This document shows positions 10,884-23,657 of a DNA stretch of 64,000 nucleotides, piece by piece. The position numbers were made by a program, and so were the translations under genes. This DNA comes from an uncultured Oxalicibacterium sp. (GTDB lineage Bacteria; Pseudomonadota; Gammaproteobacteria; Burkholderiales; Burkholderiaceae_D), in assembly GCF_913776015.1 (NCBI RefSeq), contig NZ_CAJYMD010000028.1, forward strand, positions 59,924 through 123,923, in the 5' to 3' direction. The first letter of the stretch is position 1; each line of letters begins with the position of its first letter. The notes beneath the pieces are model-generated. The model worked only from the letters and a program-made list of their open reading frames with translations. It was not told the origin of the DNA and did not search any database.

Positions 10884-11597
10884 TTACTGGAACACGTCCG
10901 CGCCTTTGGGGATCGCAAATTTGAACTGGCTCGCAGGCATCGATGGATTCCGCTCGAAATGGCCGAACGTCAGCAGCGACACCTGACCGAACGAATCACG
11001 CAATTCCATTGCTGCTGGCACACCATCCTTCATGCCGATGCCGATGCGCTCGAAGGTCGTATCCTTGGTTTTCGGCGTGGCTTCCAGCCATTCCATGCCA
11101 TTCTTCGCGCCAGCTTCCTTCAGGCTGAAATTCTGTTCGAGATTGTTGCTGCCGAACAGGATGGCTGCCGGTGATGAACCAAGCGCATCACCGAGCTTCT
11201 TGATCGTGACCTGATTCAGGTCCTTGTCGTAGATATAGAGCTTTTCGCCATCGGCTTGCAGCAATTGCTCGTACGGCTTCTGGTAGGTCCAGATAAACTT
11301 GCCAGGGCGCGAAAAAACAAACGTACCCGTCGATTGGTTTGAGACCTTGGCCGTACCGCTATCGACCTTGACCAGTTGCTGCGTAAAGCTGCCCTTGGCC
11401 GATTGCGTAGACGAAACGAAGGACTTGAATTGCTCCAGCGCTGCCGCTTTTGCCAAGGAGGGAACTGTAATCGCCGCAGCAACCAGCAGGACGCTCAGCA
11501 CAGGCAGCCGCCAGTCAAAACGACGTGCGACGGCCTTGCCATGTTCACTGCGACGCGCAGAAGCAGCAGAAGAAATCGAAGAACGCTCCATATTCAC
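10884..11597 (-). CDS. lolA: Outer-membrane lipoprotein carrier protein LolA
   Basis: Signal-like hydrophobic segment, then LEQFKSFVSSTQSAKGSFTQQ...GTFVFSRPGKFIWTYQKPYEQLLQADGEKLYIYDKDLNQVT. Lies immediately downstream of ftsK. Confidence 0.93.
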   Translation of the reverse strand: MNMERSSISSAASARRSEHGKAVARRFDWRLPVLSVLLVAAAITVPSLAKAAALEQFKSFVSSTQSAKGSFTQQLVKVDSGTAKVSNQSTGTFVFSRPGKFIWTYQKPYEQLLQADGEKLYIYDKDLNQVTIKKLGDALGSSPAAILFGSNNLEQNFSLKEAGAKNGMEWLEATPKTKDTTFERIGIGMKDGVPAAMELRDSFGQVSLLTFGHFERNPSMPASQFKFAIPKGADVFQ

Positions 11598-11600
11598 TTT

Positions 11601-13934
11601 CTATTCGTTTGCATTCCCCGCCGGCACGAGAATCTCGCGATTGCCGTTGGATTGCATTGTAGATACGAGCCCGCTTTGCTCCATCTGCTCCAGCAGACGT
11701 GCCGCGCGGTTGTATCCAATACGCAGATGGCGCTGCACCAGCGAGATCGATGCACGACGATTCTTGAGCACGATCGCTACGGCCTGATCGTACAGCGCAT
11801 CGCCTTCACCGCCGCCCGCACCTTCTGCTCCCAGAGACAGATCACCATCCTCGGTGGTGCCCCCTTCTAGGATGCCTTCGACGTAATTTGGTTCGCCTTG
11901 CTCCTTGAGGTGGTTCACCACGCGATGTACCTCATCGTCCGACACGAATGCGCCATGCACACGAATCGGCAGGCCCGTGCCCGGCGGCATGTAGAGCATG
12001 TCGCCCATGCCGAGCAGCGCTTCTGCACCCATCTGATCCAGAATCGTGCGCGAGTCGATCTTGCTGCTGACCTGGAATGCAACACGCGTCGGGATGTTGG
12101 CCTTGATGAGACCGGTGATCACGTCTACAGATGGGCGCTGCGTCGCCAGAATCAAGTGGATGCCGGCAGCACGTGCCTTTTGCGCAATACGCGCGATCAA
12201 TTCCTCGACCTTCTTGCCGACGACCATCATGAGATCAGCCAGCTCGTCGATGATGATGACTATGGTCGGCAGTTTTTCTAATGGTTCAGGTGCATCCGGC
12301 GTCAGGCTGAATGGATTCGGAATCTTCTGTTCGTTCTTTTCGGCTTCAGCAATCTTGGCGTTGTAACCGGCCAGATTACGCACACCCAGCTTGCTCATGA
12401 GCTTGTAGCGGCGCTCCATCTCGTTGACGCCCCAGTTCAGCGCATGACCGGCCTGACGCATGTCGGTAACAACGGGTGCCAACAGATGCGGGATGCCTTC
12501 GTAGATCGACAATTCCAGCATCTTCGGATCGATCAGGATCATGCGCACCTGCTTGGGATCGGACTTGTAGAGCAGCGACAGGATCGTCGCGTTGATGCCC
12601 ACCGATTTACCTGAACCCGTCGTGCCCGCCACCAACAGGTGCGGCATCTTGGCGAGATCGGCCGTGACCGGGTTGCCGGCAATGTCCTTGCCCAGCGCCA
12701 CGGTCAAACTCGAAGAGCTGTCGTTGTAGACCTTGGAACTCAGGATTTCTGTCAGGCGTACGATCTGCCGTTTCGGATTCGGCAATTCCAGCGCCATGTA
12801 GTTTTTGCCCGGTATGGTTTCGACCACGCGCAGCGACGTCAGCGATAGCGAGCGCGCCAAATCACGCGCGAGGTTGACGATCTGGCTGCCCTTGACGCCC
12901 GTCGCCGGCTCGATTTCATAGCGTGTGACAACCGGTCCTGGATAAGCTGCAACGACCTTCACCGAAATACCGAAATCGGACAGTTTTTTCTCGATCAAAC
13001 GGCTGGTGAATTCCAGCGTTTCAACGCTGACGGTTTCCTGCGCTTCGGGTGCGTCATCCAGCAGGGACAACGGCGGCAGGTTGGTGTCTGGCATGTCGTT
13101 GAACAGCGACGATTGCCGCTCCTTATCCACCCGCTCCGACTTCTGCACCGCGACGATCTGTGGCTCGATACGCACTGGCGGTGCCTCGACGATCTTGGCA
13201 CGTTCCTGCACCACGACTTCCTCACGCTTCGCAGTGGCAACCTGGCCCATCTGCCTATCCTTGCGCGCCCCATAGAAATTGCCGATCAGGCGCACGCTGC
13301 GCTCCAGCATTTCGCCGATGCGCTCGGCCACGTTCAGCCAAGACACATGAAAAAACAGGCTGAAACCCAGGCCGAACAGCAAGAGCAGCAAGAGCGTTGC
13401 CCCCATGAAACCAAAGGCATTCTGCGCTGCACTGCCGATCAACTCGCCGAGCACGCCACCGGGCGCGCGTGGCAGTTCGGCATGCATCGAATGCATCCGC
13501 AGATATTCGATGCCGACGCTGCCGATCATCATTACGAAGAAACCGATACCGCGAATCAGATTTTCATGCGGCACCGGCTCTTCCGGCTCATCCTTGAGCA
13601 GAAAACGTTGCGACAAGCGACGGTAACCGTTCCACACCAGGCGCAGGCAAAAAATGCACAGCCACCAGGCTGACAAACCAAAAATGAACAGCAGCAGATC
13701 AGCCAGCCAGGCACCAGTCTTGCCACCGAGGTTGTGCAGCTTGGTCACCATGTTGGCGTGCGACCAGCCGGGATCGACAGGCGAATACGTCAAGAAAATC
13801 AGGATCAGATAGAGCGTGACCACCGAAAGGATCAGCCAACGCGCTTCGGACAGCAGCTTGGCAATGCGGCCCGGAGGCGGCGGTGCTTTCGTATTATTGG
13901 TCTTGCGGGTATAGGCTTGGCTTGTTTTCGTCAT
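11601..13934 (-). CDS. ftsK: DNA translocase FtsK
   Basis: N-terminal TM segments, [21 protein letters not shown] Walker [15 protein letters not shown] Walker B, C-terminal gamma domain [26 protein letters not shown]. Confidence 0.97.
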   Translation of the reverse strand: MTKTSQAYTRKTNNTKAPPPPGRIAKLLSEARWLILSVVTLYLILIFLTYSPVDPGWSHANMVTKLHNLGGKTGAWLADLLLFIFGLSAWWLCIFCLRLVWNGYRRLSQRFLLKDEPEEPVPHENLIRGIGFFVMMIGSVGIEYLRMHSMHAELPRAPGGVLGELIGSAAQNAFGFMGATLLLLLLFGLGFSLFFHVSWLNVAERIGEMLERSVRLIGNFYGARKDRQMGQVATAKREEVVVQERAKIVEAPPVRIEPQIVAVQKSERVDKERQSSLFNDMPDTNLPPLSLLDDAPEAQETVSVETLEFTSRLIEKKLSDFGISVKVVAAYPGPVVTRYEIEPATGVKGSQIVNLARDLARSLSLTSLRVVETIPGKNYMALELPNPKRQIVRLTEILSSKVYNDSSSSLTVALGKDIAGNPVTADLAKMPHLLVAGTTGSGKSVGINATILSLLYKSDPKQVRMILIDPKMLELSIYEGIPHLLAPVVTDMRQAGHALNWGVNEMERRYKLMSKLGVRNLAGYNAKIAEAEKNEQKIPNPFSLTPDAPEPLEKLPTIVIIIDELADLMMVVGKKVEELIARIAQKARAAGIHLILATQRPSVDVITGLIKANIPTRVAFQVSSKIDSRTILDQMGAEALLGMGDMLYMPPGTGLPIRVHGAFVSDDEVHRVVNHLKEQGEPNYVEGILEGGTTEDGDLSLGAEGAGGGEGDALYDQAVAIVLKNRRASISLVQRHLRIGYNRAARLLEQMEQSGLVSTMQSNGNREILVPAGNANE

Positions 13935-14160
13935 AAATCAGGACGCGTTGCGTCAATAGGGAACCCGGCATCGCCCCTTGAGCAAAGGAAGAACGATGTC
14001 TGCCTGGTTCAGCGGCAGAGGGTAAAACAAAGTCGGCGGGACGCGCCGTCGACGCCGAGTCTGCCGGCACGGCGTCAGGAAGCACTGCTGGAGCGGCATT
14101 CATCGCGGCCCGAGCGGTTCGTCTATAATCTTAACCAGTTTTCATCTGTTACACGAATAA

Positions 14161-15210
<1,050 letters not shown>

Positions 15211-15217
15211 ACGCATG

Positions 15218-15240
15218 CAGGCCGGCTTCGCGCCGGCCTT
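15218..15240 (+). terminator. Hairpin downstream of trxB
   Basis: AGGCCGGC-ttcgc-GCCGGCCTT immediately after trxB. Confidence 0.6.
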
Positions 15241-15293
15241 ATGGTGCACATACACTGCACACACTTTCCCGGATCTTTTTGCGGAGTTGCGTC

Positions 15294-15938
15294 ATGCCGC
15301 CAGGCCCGATCAAGGATTTCAGCGCCCTCAAATCGCTGCACAAGGATTTGAAAAAGCAGGAAGAAGCGCGTCTGCTTGCCGAAGCCGAACGTGCTCGCGC
15401 CGAACAAGCAGCGCGCGTGGAAGCGGATCTGTTTCGCGCCAGCATCGGCAACATCACGCCGCTCAAACCGAGCGAAAAAATCCTGCATACGGCAACGCCG
15501 CCGTCGCCCATCGCGCGCCAGCATCTGGCCGATGAACAAGCCGCATTGCGCGAATCCCTCTCTGACGAATTCACTGTTGAATCGCTACTCGATACCGACG
15601 AATCGCTCAGTTATGCGCGCAACGGTATCGGTCCCGACGTATTACGCAAACTGCGCCGTGGGCATTGGGTGATTCAGAGCGAGCTCGACCTGCATGGCAT
15701 GCGCACGGATGAAGCGCGCGAAGCGCTGGGTGGATTCCTGCGTCAGGCCGTCAAGCGCGGCCAGCGCTGTGTCCGGGTGATTCATGGCAAAGGACTGGGC
15801 TCGATCAATCGCGAACCTGTTCTGAAGAAAAAGGTGCGCAACTGGCTGGCACAGAAAGATGAAGTCATCGCCTTTTGTCAGGCTCGCGCAAACGATGGCG
15901 GCGCCGGCGCATTGGTGGTATTGCTGCGCGCCAGCTAG
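15294..15938 (+). CDS. Smr/MutS2-domain protein
   Basis: C-terminal Smr signature: ELDLHGMRTDEAREALGGFL...RCVRVIHGKGLGS...LKKKVRNWLAQ. Confidence 0.88.
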   Translation: MPPGPIKDFSALKSLHKDLKKQEEARLLAEAERARAEQAARVEADLFRASIGNITPLKPSEKILHTATPPSPIARQHLADEQAALRESLSDEFTVESLLDTDESLSYARNGIGPDVLRKLRRGHWVIQSELDLHGMRTDEAREALGGFLRQAVKRGQRCVRVIHGKGLGSINREPVLKKKVRNWLAQKDEVIAFCQARANDGGAGALVVLLRAS

Positions 15939-15955
15939 ATTCGGCAGGTACAAAC

Positions 15956-15991
15956 AAAAAGAGCGTTGACTTTGCAGTCAACGCTCTTTTT
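15956..15991. terminator. Bidirectional intrinsic terminator between the smr and PII genes
   Basis: AAAAAGAGCGTTGACT-ttgc-AGTCAACGCTCTTTTT. Confidence 0.9.
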
Positions 15992-16005
15992 CATGGAGAA
16001 ACACC

Positions 16006-16470
<465 letters not shown>

Positions 16471-18084
16471 TCAATCGCGGAATTTGGAAGTAATCGGATA
16501 ACGCCAATCGCGTCCAAACGCACGATGCGTGATGCGAATGCCAACCGGCGACTGCCGACGCTTGTATTCGTTGATCTTGATCAGATGCGTGACACGGTTC
16601 ACATCCGTCTCGGCATACCCTGCAGCAATGATCTCGGCGCGACTGTGATTCTCTTCCATGTAGAGCTGCATGATGCCGTCGAGAATGTCGTACTCGGGCA
16701 ACGAATCCTGATCCGTCTGATCCGGCCGCAGTTCGGCCGAAGGCGCGCGCGTGAGGATGCGATCAGGAATGATGTCGGACACCGAATTGCGATAGGCGCA
16801 CAAGCGATAAACCAGCGTCTTCGCAATGTCCTTGATGACCGCGAAACCACCCGCCATGTCGCCGTACAAGGTGCAATAGCCAACCGCCATTTCACTCTTA
16901 TTGCCGGTTGTCAGGACAATCGAACCATACTTATTGGATAGCGCCATCATGATCGTGCCGCGTATGCGTGCCTGAATATTTTCTTCCGTGGTATCGATGG
17001 GCAAGCCTTTGAATTCCTCGGCCAGCGTGCGGTTGAAGGCATCAAAGCAATCACCAATCGAGATTTCGTCGTAACGCACACCGACACGCTTGACCATGTC
17101 ACGCGAATCGATCATCGAAATATCGGCGGTGTAAGGAGAAGGCATCATGATGGCGCGCACCTTGTCCGCGCCCAGGGCATCGACGGCAATTGCCAGTACC
17201 AGCGCCGAATCGACGCCGCCCGACAGCCCCAGCAACGCGCCCGGGAATCCGTTCTTGCCAATGTAATCCCTTACGCCCAGCACCAGCGCCTGATAGACCT
17301 GCGCCTCGATCGACAATTCCTCGACGATGGCCGCATCGACCGGTTGCGCGCCCTGGAATTCGACGATGCGCAAGTCTTCCACGCAATGCTGCAAATGCGC
17401 ACACACCGCACCACTTTGGTCGAGCACAAAGGAATTGCCATCGAAAATCAGCTCATCCTGCCCACCAACCAGATTGGCATACACCACGCTCATGCCTTGT
17501 GCACAAACGTTTTCACGCATCGTATGCACACGCAAATGCTGCTTGTTCAGATGAAAAGGCGAACCGTTTGGCACCAGCAGCACTTGCACACCGGCAGCCG
17601 CGGCAGCCGCAGGCGCACGATTGAACCAGGTGTCTTCACAAATATTGATGCCGAAGCGCACGCCCTTGACGTCGAACGCCAACGGCTGGTCATCCGTATC
17701 GAAATAGCGCTTCTCGTCGAACACCGTGGCATTGGGCAGCTCCCGCTTGCAGTAGGTACCGGCGATCACGCCATTGAGCAGCACGGACGACGCATTGAAA
17801 TGCTGCACGCCCTGCGCAAACGGATGACCGACGATCACGTGCACATCCTTCAGCGCACCGAGCTCCGCCGCCAAGGCGGACAACGCGTCGGCAGATTTTG
17901 CGTAGAATGATTCGCGCAACAGCAAATCCTCGGGCGGATATCCGACAAGAGACAACTCCGGCGTCAGAACGATATCGGCACCCTGCTCTGCCGCACGACG
18001 TGCAAAGTCGGCGATTTTCTTGCTGTTGCCGGCGAGATCGCCGACGGTGCTGTTGATTTGGGCAATGGCAACTTTAACGGTCAT
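16471..18084 (-). CDS. nadE: Glutamine-dependent NAD+ synthetase
   Basis: N-terminal nitrilase/amidotransferase domain (VAIAQINSTVGD...ELSLVGYPPEDLL) and C-terminal synthetase (LGLSGGVDSALVLAIAVDALG). Confidence 0.95.
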   Translation of the reverse strand: MTVKVAIAQINSTVGDLAGNSKKIADFARRAAEQGADIVLTPELSLVGYPPEDLLLRESFYAKSADALSALAAELGALKDVHVIVGHPFAQGVQHFNASSVLLNGVIAGTYCKRELPNATVFDEKRYFDTDDQPLAFDVKGVRFGINICEDTWFNRAPAAAAAAGVQVLLVPNGSPFHLNKQHLRVHTMRENVCAQGMSVVYANLVGGQDELIFDGNSFVLDQSGAVCAHLQHCVEDLRIVEFQGAQPVDAAIVEELSIEAQVYQALVLGVRDYIGKNGFPGALLGLSGGVDSALVLAIAVDALGADKVRAIMMPSPYTADISMIDSRDMVKRVGVRYDEISIGDCFDAFNRTLAEEFKGLPIDTTEENIQARIRGTIMMALSNKYGSIVLTTGNKSEMAVGYCTLYGDMAGGFAVIKDIAKTLVYRLCAYRNSVSDIIPDRILTRAPSAELRPDQTDQDSLPEYDILDGIMQLYMEENHSRAEIIAAGYAETDVNRVTHLIKINEYKRRQSPVGIRITHRAFGRDWRYPITSKFRD

Positions 18085-18121
18085 GGCATGAATCCGCATC
18101 GGCAGCGCGTGGTGAGCAATC

Positions 18122-19420
18122 TTGAACAACCATCTGCGTTGCGATACTTACAGAATGAATCGAATGAGTCGGGACGAATCCAGCGCAAACCAGGCGGACA
18201 ATGACGGATCACATACCGAGCAACGGCAGCCACATGGGCAAGGAAACGACACTGCCCGGCATGAATCGGCCGGACATGAAATTGCAGAGCATTATCGCAC
18301 GCGCATCGTCTCCTCTCTATCGGAAATCGGCCAAGCTGTCTGGGATGAACTCGTCGGTTTGCAGGCGGATGCCAACCCGTTTCTTTCTTTCGCCTTTCTG
18401 GATGCCTTGCACGAAAGCGGCAGTGCAGCCGCACAGTCCGGATGGCAACCGCAATTCGTCACCTTATGGCGCGACAAACAACTCATGGCTGCCATGCCGC
18501 TCTATGCGAAAGGCCATTCCTATGGCGAATATGTATTCGACTGGGCATGGGCCGATGCCTACGAACGCAACGGCCTGCGCTATTACCCCAAGCTGCTGTC
18601 CGCCATCCCGTTCACACCCGTCACCGGCGGTCGCCTGCTGGCGCGAGACGAAACCAGCCGTGAGGCATTGATTCGCACCTTGCAGGCACTGCAATCGGCC
18701 AACGATTTTTCCTCGACGCACATTCTCTATCCGCCGCAGGCACAGGCGCAGCAATTGCATGACGCCGGTTTTCTGTTGCGCAGCGGCGTGCAGTTCCACT
18801 GGCTCAATCCCGGTTACCGCCGCTTCGACGATTTTCTCGATACGCTGGAACGCAAGAAGCGCAAGAACATTCGTGCCGAACGCCGCAAAGTGCACGATGC
18901 CGATGTCCGCTTTCGTCACATCAGCGGACATCAAGCGACCGAAGCCGACTGGCAGTTCTTCAAGCGCTGCTACGACAATACCTACGCCGCACATCGCTCG
19001 ACGCCATATCTGAATCTGGATTTTTTCCTGCGCATCGGTGCCACCATGCCGCAGAACATCCTGCTGATCGTGGCCGAACGCGAAGGGCAAGCCATCGCTT
19101 CTTCGTTGGTGATCCACGATGGCAAGACACTATATGGCCGCTACTGGGGTGCACTCACACATATCGATTGCCTGCACTTCGAGACGGCCTATTACCAGCC
19201 ACTCGAATTCTGCATCGCCAACGGCCTGCGCTGTTTCGAAGGCGGCGCTCAGGGCGAACACAAGATGGCACGCGGCTTCCTGCCGCAACAGACGTGGTCG
19301 GCGCACTGGCTCGCCCATCCGGGATTCGCGCACGCCATCGAAGATTTCCTCACGCGAGAAACAGGCGGCATCCTTGCCTACATCGACGAACTCAACGAGC
19401 ACAATCCCTTCAAGCGTTAA
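18122..19420 (+). CDS. GNAT/FemAB-like protein (DUF482-type)
   Basis: RKKRKNIRAERRKV, YGRYWGAL...LHFETAYYQPLEFCIANGLRCFEGGAQGEHKMARGF. Start codon uncertain. Confidence 0.8.
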   Translation: MNNHLRCDTYRMNRMSRDESSANQADNDGSHTEQRQPHGQGNDTARHESAGHEIAEHYRTRIVSSLSEIGQAVWDELVGLQADANPFLSFAFLDALHESGSAAAQSGWQPQFVTLWRDKQLMAAMPLYAKGHSYGEYVFDWAWADAYERNGLRYYPKLLSAIPFTPVTGGRLLARDETSREALIRTLQALQSANDFSSTHILYPPQAQAQQLHDAGFLLRSGVQFHWLNPGYRRFDDFLDTLERKKRKNIRAERRKVHDADVRFRHISGHQATEADWQFFKRCYDNTYAAHRSTPYLNLDFFLRIGATMPQNILLIVAEREGQAIASSLVIHDGKTLYGRYWGALTHIDCLHFETAYYQPLEFCIANGLRCFEGGAQGEHKMARGFLPQQTWSAHWLAHPGFAHAIEDFLTRETGGILAYIDELNEHNPFKR

Positions 19421-19502
19421 ATCCGCGACACAGTTGTCACGGGCAACGATTTAACCTTTAAATATTGCCATAAGGAAATTACTTAGGCATGCTGACGCCA
19501 CC

Positions 19503-20537
19503 ATGTCCGCTTCGCCACATCGCATCACTTCCAGCAACGATCTTCCCGTCCGCCTCGGTCGCTTCATCATCCGTGAAGAACTCGGTCGCGGTTCGCTCGG
19601 CATTGTCTATCTGGCGCATGATCCCGTCATCGACAGGCTAGTTGCCATCAAGACCTTGCGCCCTCGCCTGGGCCACACGGAACGTCAGCTCTACGAAGAG
19701 CAATTCATCAACGAAGCACGTGCCGCCGGGCAGTTATCGCACGCAAACATTGTGGTGATCCACGATATTGGCAGCGAAGGTTCGACACCATTCATGGCGA
19801 TGGAATATCTGCATGGTCGCGAGATCAGCAAGATGCTCGAGGATGGCGAACGCTTCACGCCAGACGATGTGGCATCGATCGGCTGGAAAATTGCCGATGC
19901 GCTCGACCATGCACACCAGCACGGCGTCGTGCATCGCGATGTCAAGCCGGCCAATATCTTTCTGGTGGACGATCATCAGCCCAAGATCATGGATTTCGGC
20001 ATTGCCCGCATTCCCAATCGCCTGAGCGAAACACCGGCAAAAGGCGAAGCCACACCGACGCTATTTCACGACAACCTGCTCGGCACACCCCACTACATGT
20101 CGCCCGAACAGGCCAATGGGCAAGCCGTGGATCCGCGTACCGACATCTATTCGCTCGGTGCAGTCATGTTTGAAATGCTGACCGGGCACAAACCCTTTGA
20201 AGCATCCGACACCGAAAAACTGCTGCAACAGATCACCAGCCGACGCATGCTGGCGCCGCACAAGCTGGCGTCGGATGTCCCATTGGCACTGTCGCGCATC
20301 GTCAGCAAGGCCATGCATCGGGATCCCGAAAAGCGCTATCAGCGCGCAGCCGAAATGGCATTGGATATCAAGCGCCACCTGACGCTGGCTCGGCGCGAAC
20401 AACGTCGCCTGCCAACGGATGAAGAAACATCCGCCATTGTCGAAACACGTCGCCCGGCACTGCTGTGGCCCTTGATCGGCCTGGCCTGCGCAGCCGCCAT
20501 GATCGTCTATGCCAGATGGCCCATGCTGGGCAGGTAA
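19503..20537 (+). CDS. Serine/threonine protein kinase (PknB-like) with C-terminal TM segment
   Basis: GRGSLGIVYLAHD glycine loop, VAIKTL, HRDVKPANIFL catalytic loop, DFGIAR, GTPHYMSPEQ. C-terminal hydrophobic LLWPLIGLACAAAMIVYA. Confidence 0.92.
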   Translation: MSASPHRITSSNDLPVRLGRFIIREELGRGSLGIVYLAHDPVIDRLVAIKTLRPRLGHTERQLYEEQFINEARAAGQLSHANIVVIHDIGSEGSTPFMAMEYLHGREISKMLEDGERFTPDDVASIGWKIADALDHAHQHGVVHRDVKPANIFLVDDHQPKIMDFGIARIPNRLSETPAKGEATPTLFHDNLLGTPHYMSPEQANGQAVDPRTDIYSLGAVMFEMLTGHKPFEASDTEKLLQQITSRRMLAPHKLASDVPLALSRIVSKAMHRDPEKRYQRAAEMALDIKRHLTLARREQRRLPTDEETSAIVETRRPALLWPLIGLACAAAMIVYARWPMLGR

Positions 20538-20588
20538 CGGGTCAACTGTGATTGAAAAAATGCGCTTCAGCCAAACGCGTTGCCCATG

Positions 20589-20616
20589 AAAAAAGCGCAC
20601 CGAAGTGCGCTTTTTT
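20589..20616. terminator. Bidirectional intrinsic terminator
   Basis: AAAAAAGCGCAC-cgaa-GTGCGCTTTTTT. Confidence 0.88.
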
Positions 20617-20634
20617 ACTGCAGGTATGAACAGA

Positions 20635-21171
20635 TCAGGCCTTGGTTTTTTCGTAGGCTGCAGCGCCTGCCAGGATTTCTGCCTTGGCATCATCGGCCGA
20701 ACCCCAGCCGTCAACCTTGACCCATTTGCCTTTTTCCAGATCCTTGTAATGCTCGAAGAAGTGTTGAATCTGGTTCACCAGGAAAGTGCCGGCATCTTCC
20801 GGCTTTTGCCATTCCTTGTAGATCGGGATCAGCTTGTCGACAGGCACAGCCAGCAATTTGGCATCGGTACCGGCTTCATCCGTCATGTTCAGGACGCCAA
20901 TGGTACGGCAGCGAACGACCACGCCCGGTTGCAGCGGGAAAGGCGTGACGACCAATACATCGACCGGATCGCCGTCATCCGACAGCGTGTTCGGGATATA
21001 GCCGTAGTTGCATGGATAGTGCATGGCCGTGCTCATGAAGCGATCGACGAAGATCGCGCCGGATTCCTTGTCTACTTCGTATTTGACGGGTTCGCCATTC
21101 ATCGGGATTTCGATGATGACGTTGAAATCGTTTGGCAGATCCTTGCCGGCAGGTACGTTGTTCAGACTCAT
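20635..21171 (-). CDS. ppa: Inorganic pyrophosphatase
   Basis: [25 protein letters not shown]...[24 protein letters not shown]. Confidence 0.96.
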   Translation of the reverse strand: MSLNNVPAGKDLPNDFNVIIEIPMNGEPVKYEVDKESGAIFVDRFMSTAMHYPCNYGYIPNTLSDDGDPVDVLVVTPFPLQPGVVVRCRTIGVLNMTDEAGTDAKLLAVPVDKLIPIYKEWQKPEDAGTFLVNQIQHFFEHYKDLEKGKWVKVDGWGSADDAKAEILAGAAAYEKTKA

Positions 21172-21261
21172 GGTGATTTCTCAATAGATGGATGGTAATG
21201 CGAACGCGTGATTATAGCGGCAACGGCGGCCTTCGATCGGGCAGCCAGCCCCGATCCCCTC

Positions 21262-22458
21262 TCAGCCGACTGTTGCCAACGCGCACAAGCGATAGTGTTC
21301 GGCAGCGCGCTCGGGCTGGCTCAGCCCTTCGTGCAGTTGTGCCAGCTTCAGATGAATTTCCTGCAGCAGGCGTGGATTCGACGTATCGGACAGCGCCTGT
21401 TCCAGATGGCGCTGTGCCTTGCCCCACAACTGTTGCTGCAGGCAGAGGGTGCCGAGCGTGACTTCCAGTTCTGAATCGGCCGGATGCTGGCGGCACCATT
21501 CTTCGCAACGCTCTATCTGCGCGACCAGTGCCGGCGTGCCTTTTTCGGCAGCTGCAGCCCGATACGGCCGCAACAAGCGGTCATCCCATTCTGCGGCCAT
21601 CGCCTTTTCGACAATGGTGCGTGCACCATCATGCAAACCGCGCAGATTGAAGGCATGTGCAGCACGCAATGCGACATACGGCTTGATGCGATCTTCGGCC
21701 GGAATGGCAAACCACACATTACGAATCGATTCCGCATCGTTAGCCGGATTGCGCAACAGGTCTTCATAAGCCATTTCACGCAGACGCATTGACAAGGCCG
21801 GATGCAGGGCGTTGTTCTTGTCCAGCGTTTTGACCAGGCGCAGCACTTCATGCCAGTTGTTGGCACGCTGGTTGGCCTTGAGCGCCATGCGCAAGGCATG
21901 GATATGGCGCGTGCCGTTGGCGTTGAGTTCATCGACGACCTTGAGCGCCAGTTCCGGCTGACGCTCATCGACCAGCAATTCGATGGCCGTCATCAAGCGT
22001 GCGCTTTTGAGCGACTCGTCGTTTTCAACCGTGGCAAGCCAGGTATCGCGGCGTTCGGTCTGCTGCATGCGATGGGCAGCGCGGGCGGCAATCAGGGCTG
22101 CCAGTCCGGCATTGTCCGGCGATTCGCTGGCACGCATGGCGGCTTTCTCCGCATGACCGAAACGCCCTTCGAAGTAATACTTGAGCGCTTCACGCAGCGA
22201 CTGATTGCCCTTGCGTTCGAGCTTGTCGCGACGATAGGCAGCAACACGACCGGGCAGACGTTGTGCCACACGGATCGTCTTCAACACGGCATAGATGACG
22301 AAGAACAGCAGGATCGCCAGCAGAATGAAGAAATTCAGCGACAGATCGATGCGATACGGTGGGTAAAAGAAAACCACATTGCCCACGTTGTAGTGCGCCG
22401 CCACGGCGATGCCGATGGCGGAAGCAAACAGGGCGAGAATCCAGAGAAAAAGACGCAT
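21262..22458 (-). CDS. hemY: HemY-like TPR membrane protein
   Basis: N-terminal TM helices and TPR-like repeats, located downstream of hemX/hemD/hemC. Confidence 0.85.
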   Translation of the reverse strand: MRLFLWILALFASAIGIAVAAHYNVGNVVFFYPPYRIDLSLNFFILLAILLFFVIYAVLKTIRVAQRLPGRVAAYRRDKLERKGNQSLREALKYYFEGRFGHAEKAAMRASESPDNAGLAALIAARAAHRMQQTERRDTWLATVENDESLKSARLMTAIELLVDERQPELALKVVDELNANGTRHIHALRMALKANQRANNWHEVLRLVKTLDKNNALHPALSMRLREMAYEDLLRNPANDAESIRNVWFAIPAEDRIKPYVALRAAHAFNLRGLHDGARTIVEKAMAAEWDDRLLRPYRAAAAEKGTPALVAQIERCEEWCRQHPADSELEVTLGTLCLQQQLWGKAQRHLEQALSDTSNPRLLQEIHLKLAQLHEGLSQPERAAEHYRLCALATVG

Positions 22459-22499
22459 GGGCGAGAATCAGGTTGGCGATGGCAGATTGGCGCGAGGCA

Positions 22500-23657
22500 T
22501 CAGCGTGCCTTGAAGTTGCGCACGGCATTCAGGCTTTCCGACAGCGTCGGCATTTCGATTGCCAGATTGCTCGATTGCACCTGCTTGAGGATGGCTTGCG
22601 CCGTCTGCGTCTGCTTGGCGCGCGTATCGAAATAACGGGCGATGCTGTCCTGTGCCGCCACCATGTCGCTACGGAAGGCGCTTTCGTTACGCGACAGCAG
22701 CGCCAGGCGTGCATTGAGCAATCGCAGCTTCAGATTTTCGCGTGCGTAGTAAGCCTGGCTCGGCGCGATCAGCAACGCATCGTCGTTATCCACAGTGCGA
22801 ATGCGCACGAGCTGCCGTATGTCGCTCCACATTTCGCTCGACCAGCTATCCCAGCGCGCTTTCCACACCGCCGTCCATTCTTCTGCAGCAGGTTCATCCG
22901 TTGCCGCAGCGCCTGGTTTGGCCGCACGCTTCACTACCGGACGATTCTTCGGTTCGGCGGCTGCCTGAGCCGGGTGCTCATCAGCCAGCAAGGGCATGCG
23001 GTCGATCTGACCAATCACGCTGTCGATGCGCAGTGCGATGCCCGTCAGATCCAGATTCGGCAAGGCTTTCAGACGCTCGATGTCGTTTGCGATGGCGCGA
23101 CGAATCTTGACGAATTGCGGCGTATCGGCACGCGCCAGGCGGGCGTCCGCATTTTGCAACGCGATCAAGGCACCGGAAACATTGCCGGCAAGTTGCAATT
23201 GCTGGCTCGCAGTGGAAAGTACCTGCTCAATCTCGGCCAGTGCCCAGTCGTCGCGTCGCTTGAACAAGTCTTGATACAGTTGCTCGAGCGCGAGTTGCTG
23301 GCTCTGCGCCTCCATCTGCTTGCTTTCGATCACGCTGACCTTGCCCTGCACTTCGGTCACGGCTTCCTGCACCGACTTGGCGATGATCTTGGTTTCGTTG
23401 CTGACTTCATCGCCGCTCTGCATGCGCTTGGCGACTTCGGTACGTAATGAAGTCAATTCCTGGTGCGAGTACCACCATTGCGCGCCGAGCAAGCCTGCCA
23501 GCACGATGACACAACCGAACAGCACAGCCTGACCGCCTCCGCCCGAACGACGTGGCGGTGTGCTGGAAGCTGGTGCAGCAGCAGGCTGGCTGACATTGCC
23601 GGCTTCGTTGGTCGGCTGCGGATGAGTGTTTTCCGGGGAATTCTGCATGTCGTTCAT
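22500..23657 (-). CDS. hemX: HemX-like protein (uroporphyrinogen-III C-methyltransferase-like, non-enzymatic annotation)
   Basis: Single TM (GGGGQAVLFGCVIVLAGLLGAQWW) plus a coiled-coil region, between hemD and hemY. Start at 23657 overlaps the hemD stop by 4 nt. Confidence 0.8.
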   Translation of the reverse strand: MNDMQNSPENTHPQPTNEAGNVSQPAAAPASSTPPRRSGGGGQAVLFGCVIVLAGLLGAQWWYSHQELTSLRTEVAKRMQSGDEVSNETKIIAKSVQEAVTEVQGKVSVIESKQMEAQSQQLALEQLYQDLFKRRDDWALAEIEQVLSTASQQLQLAGNVSGALIALQNADARLARADTPQFVKIRRAIANDIERLKALPNLDLTGIALRIDSVIGQIDRMPLLADEHPAQAAAEPKNRPVVKRAAKPGAAATDEPAAEEWTAVWKARWDSWSSEMWSDIRQLVRIRTVDNDDALLIAPSQAYYARENLKLRLLNARLALLSRNESAFRSDMVAAQDSIARYFDTRAKQTQTAQAILKQVQSSNLAIEMPTLSESLNAVRNFKAR

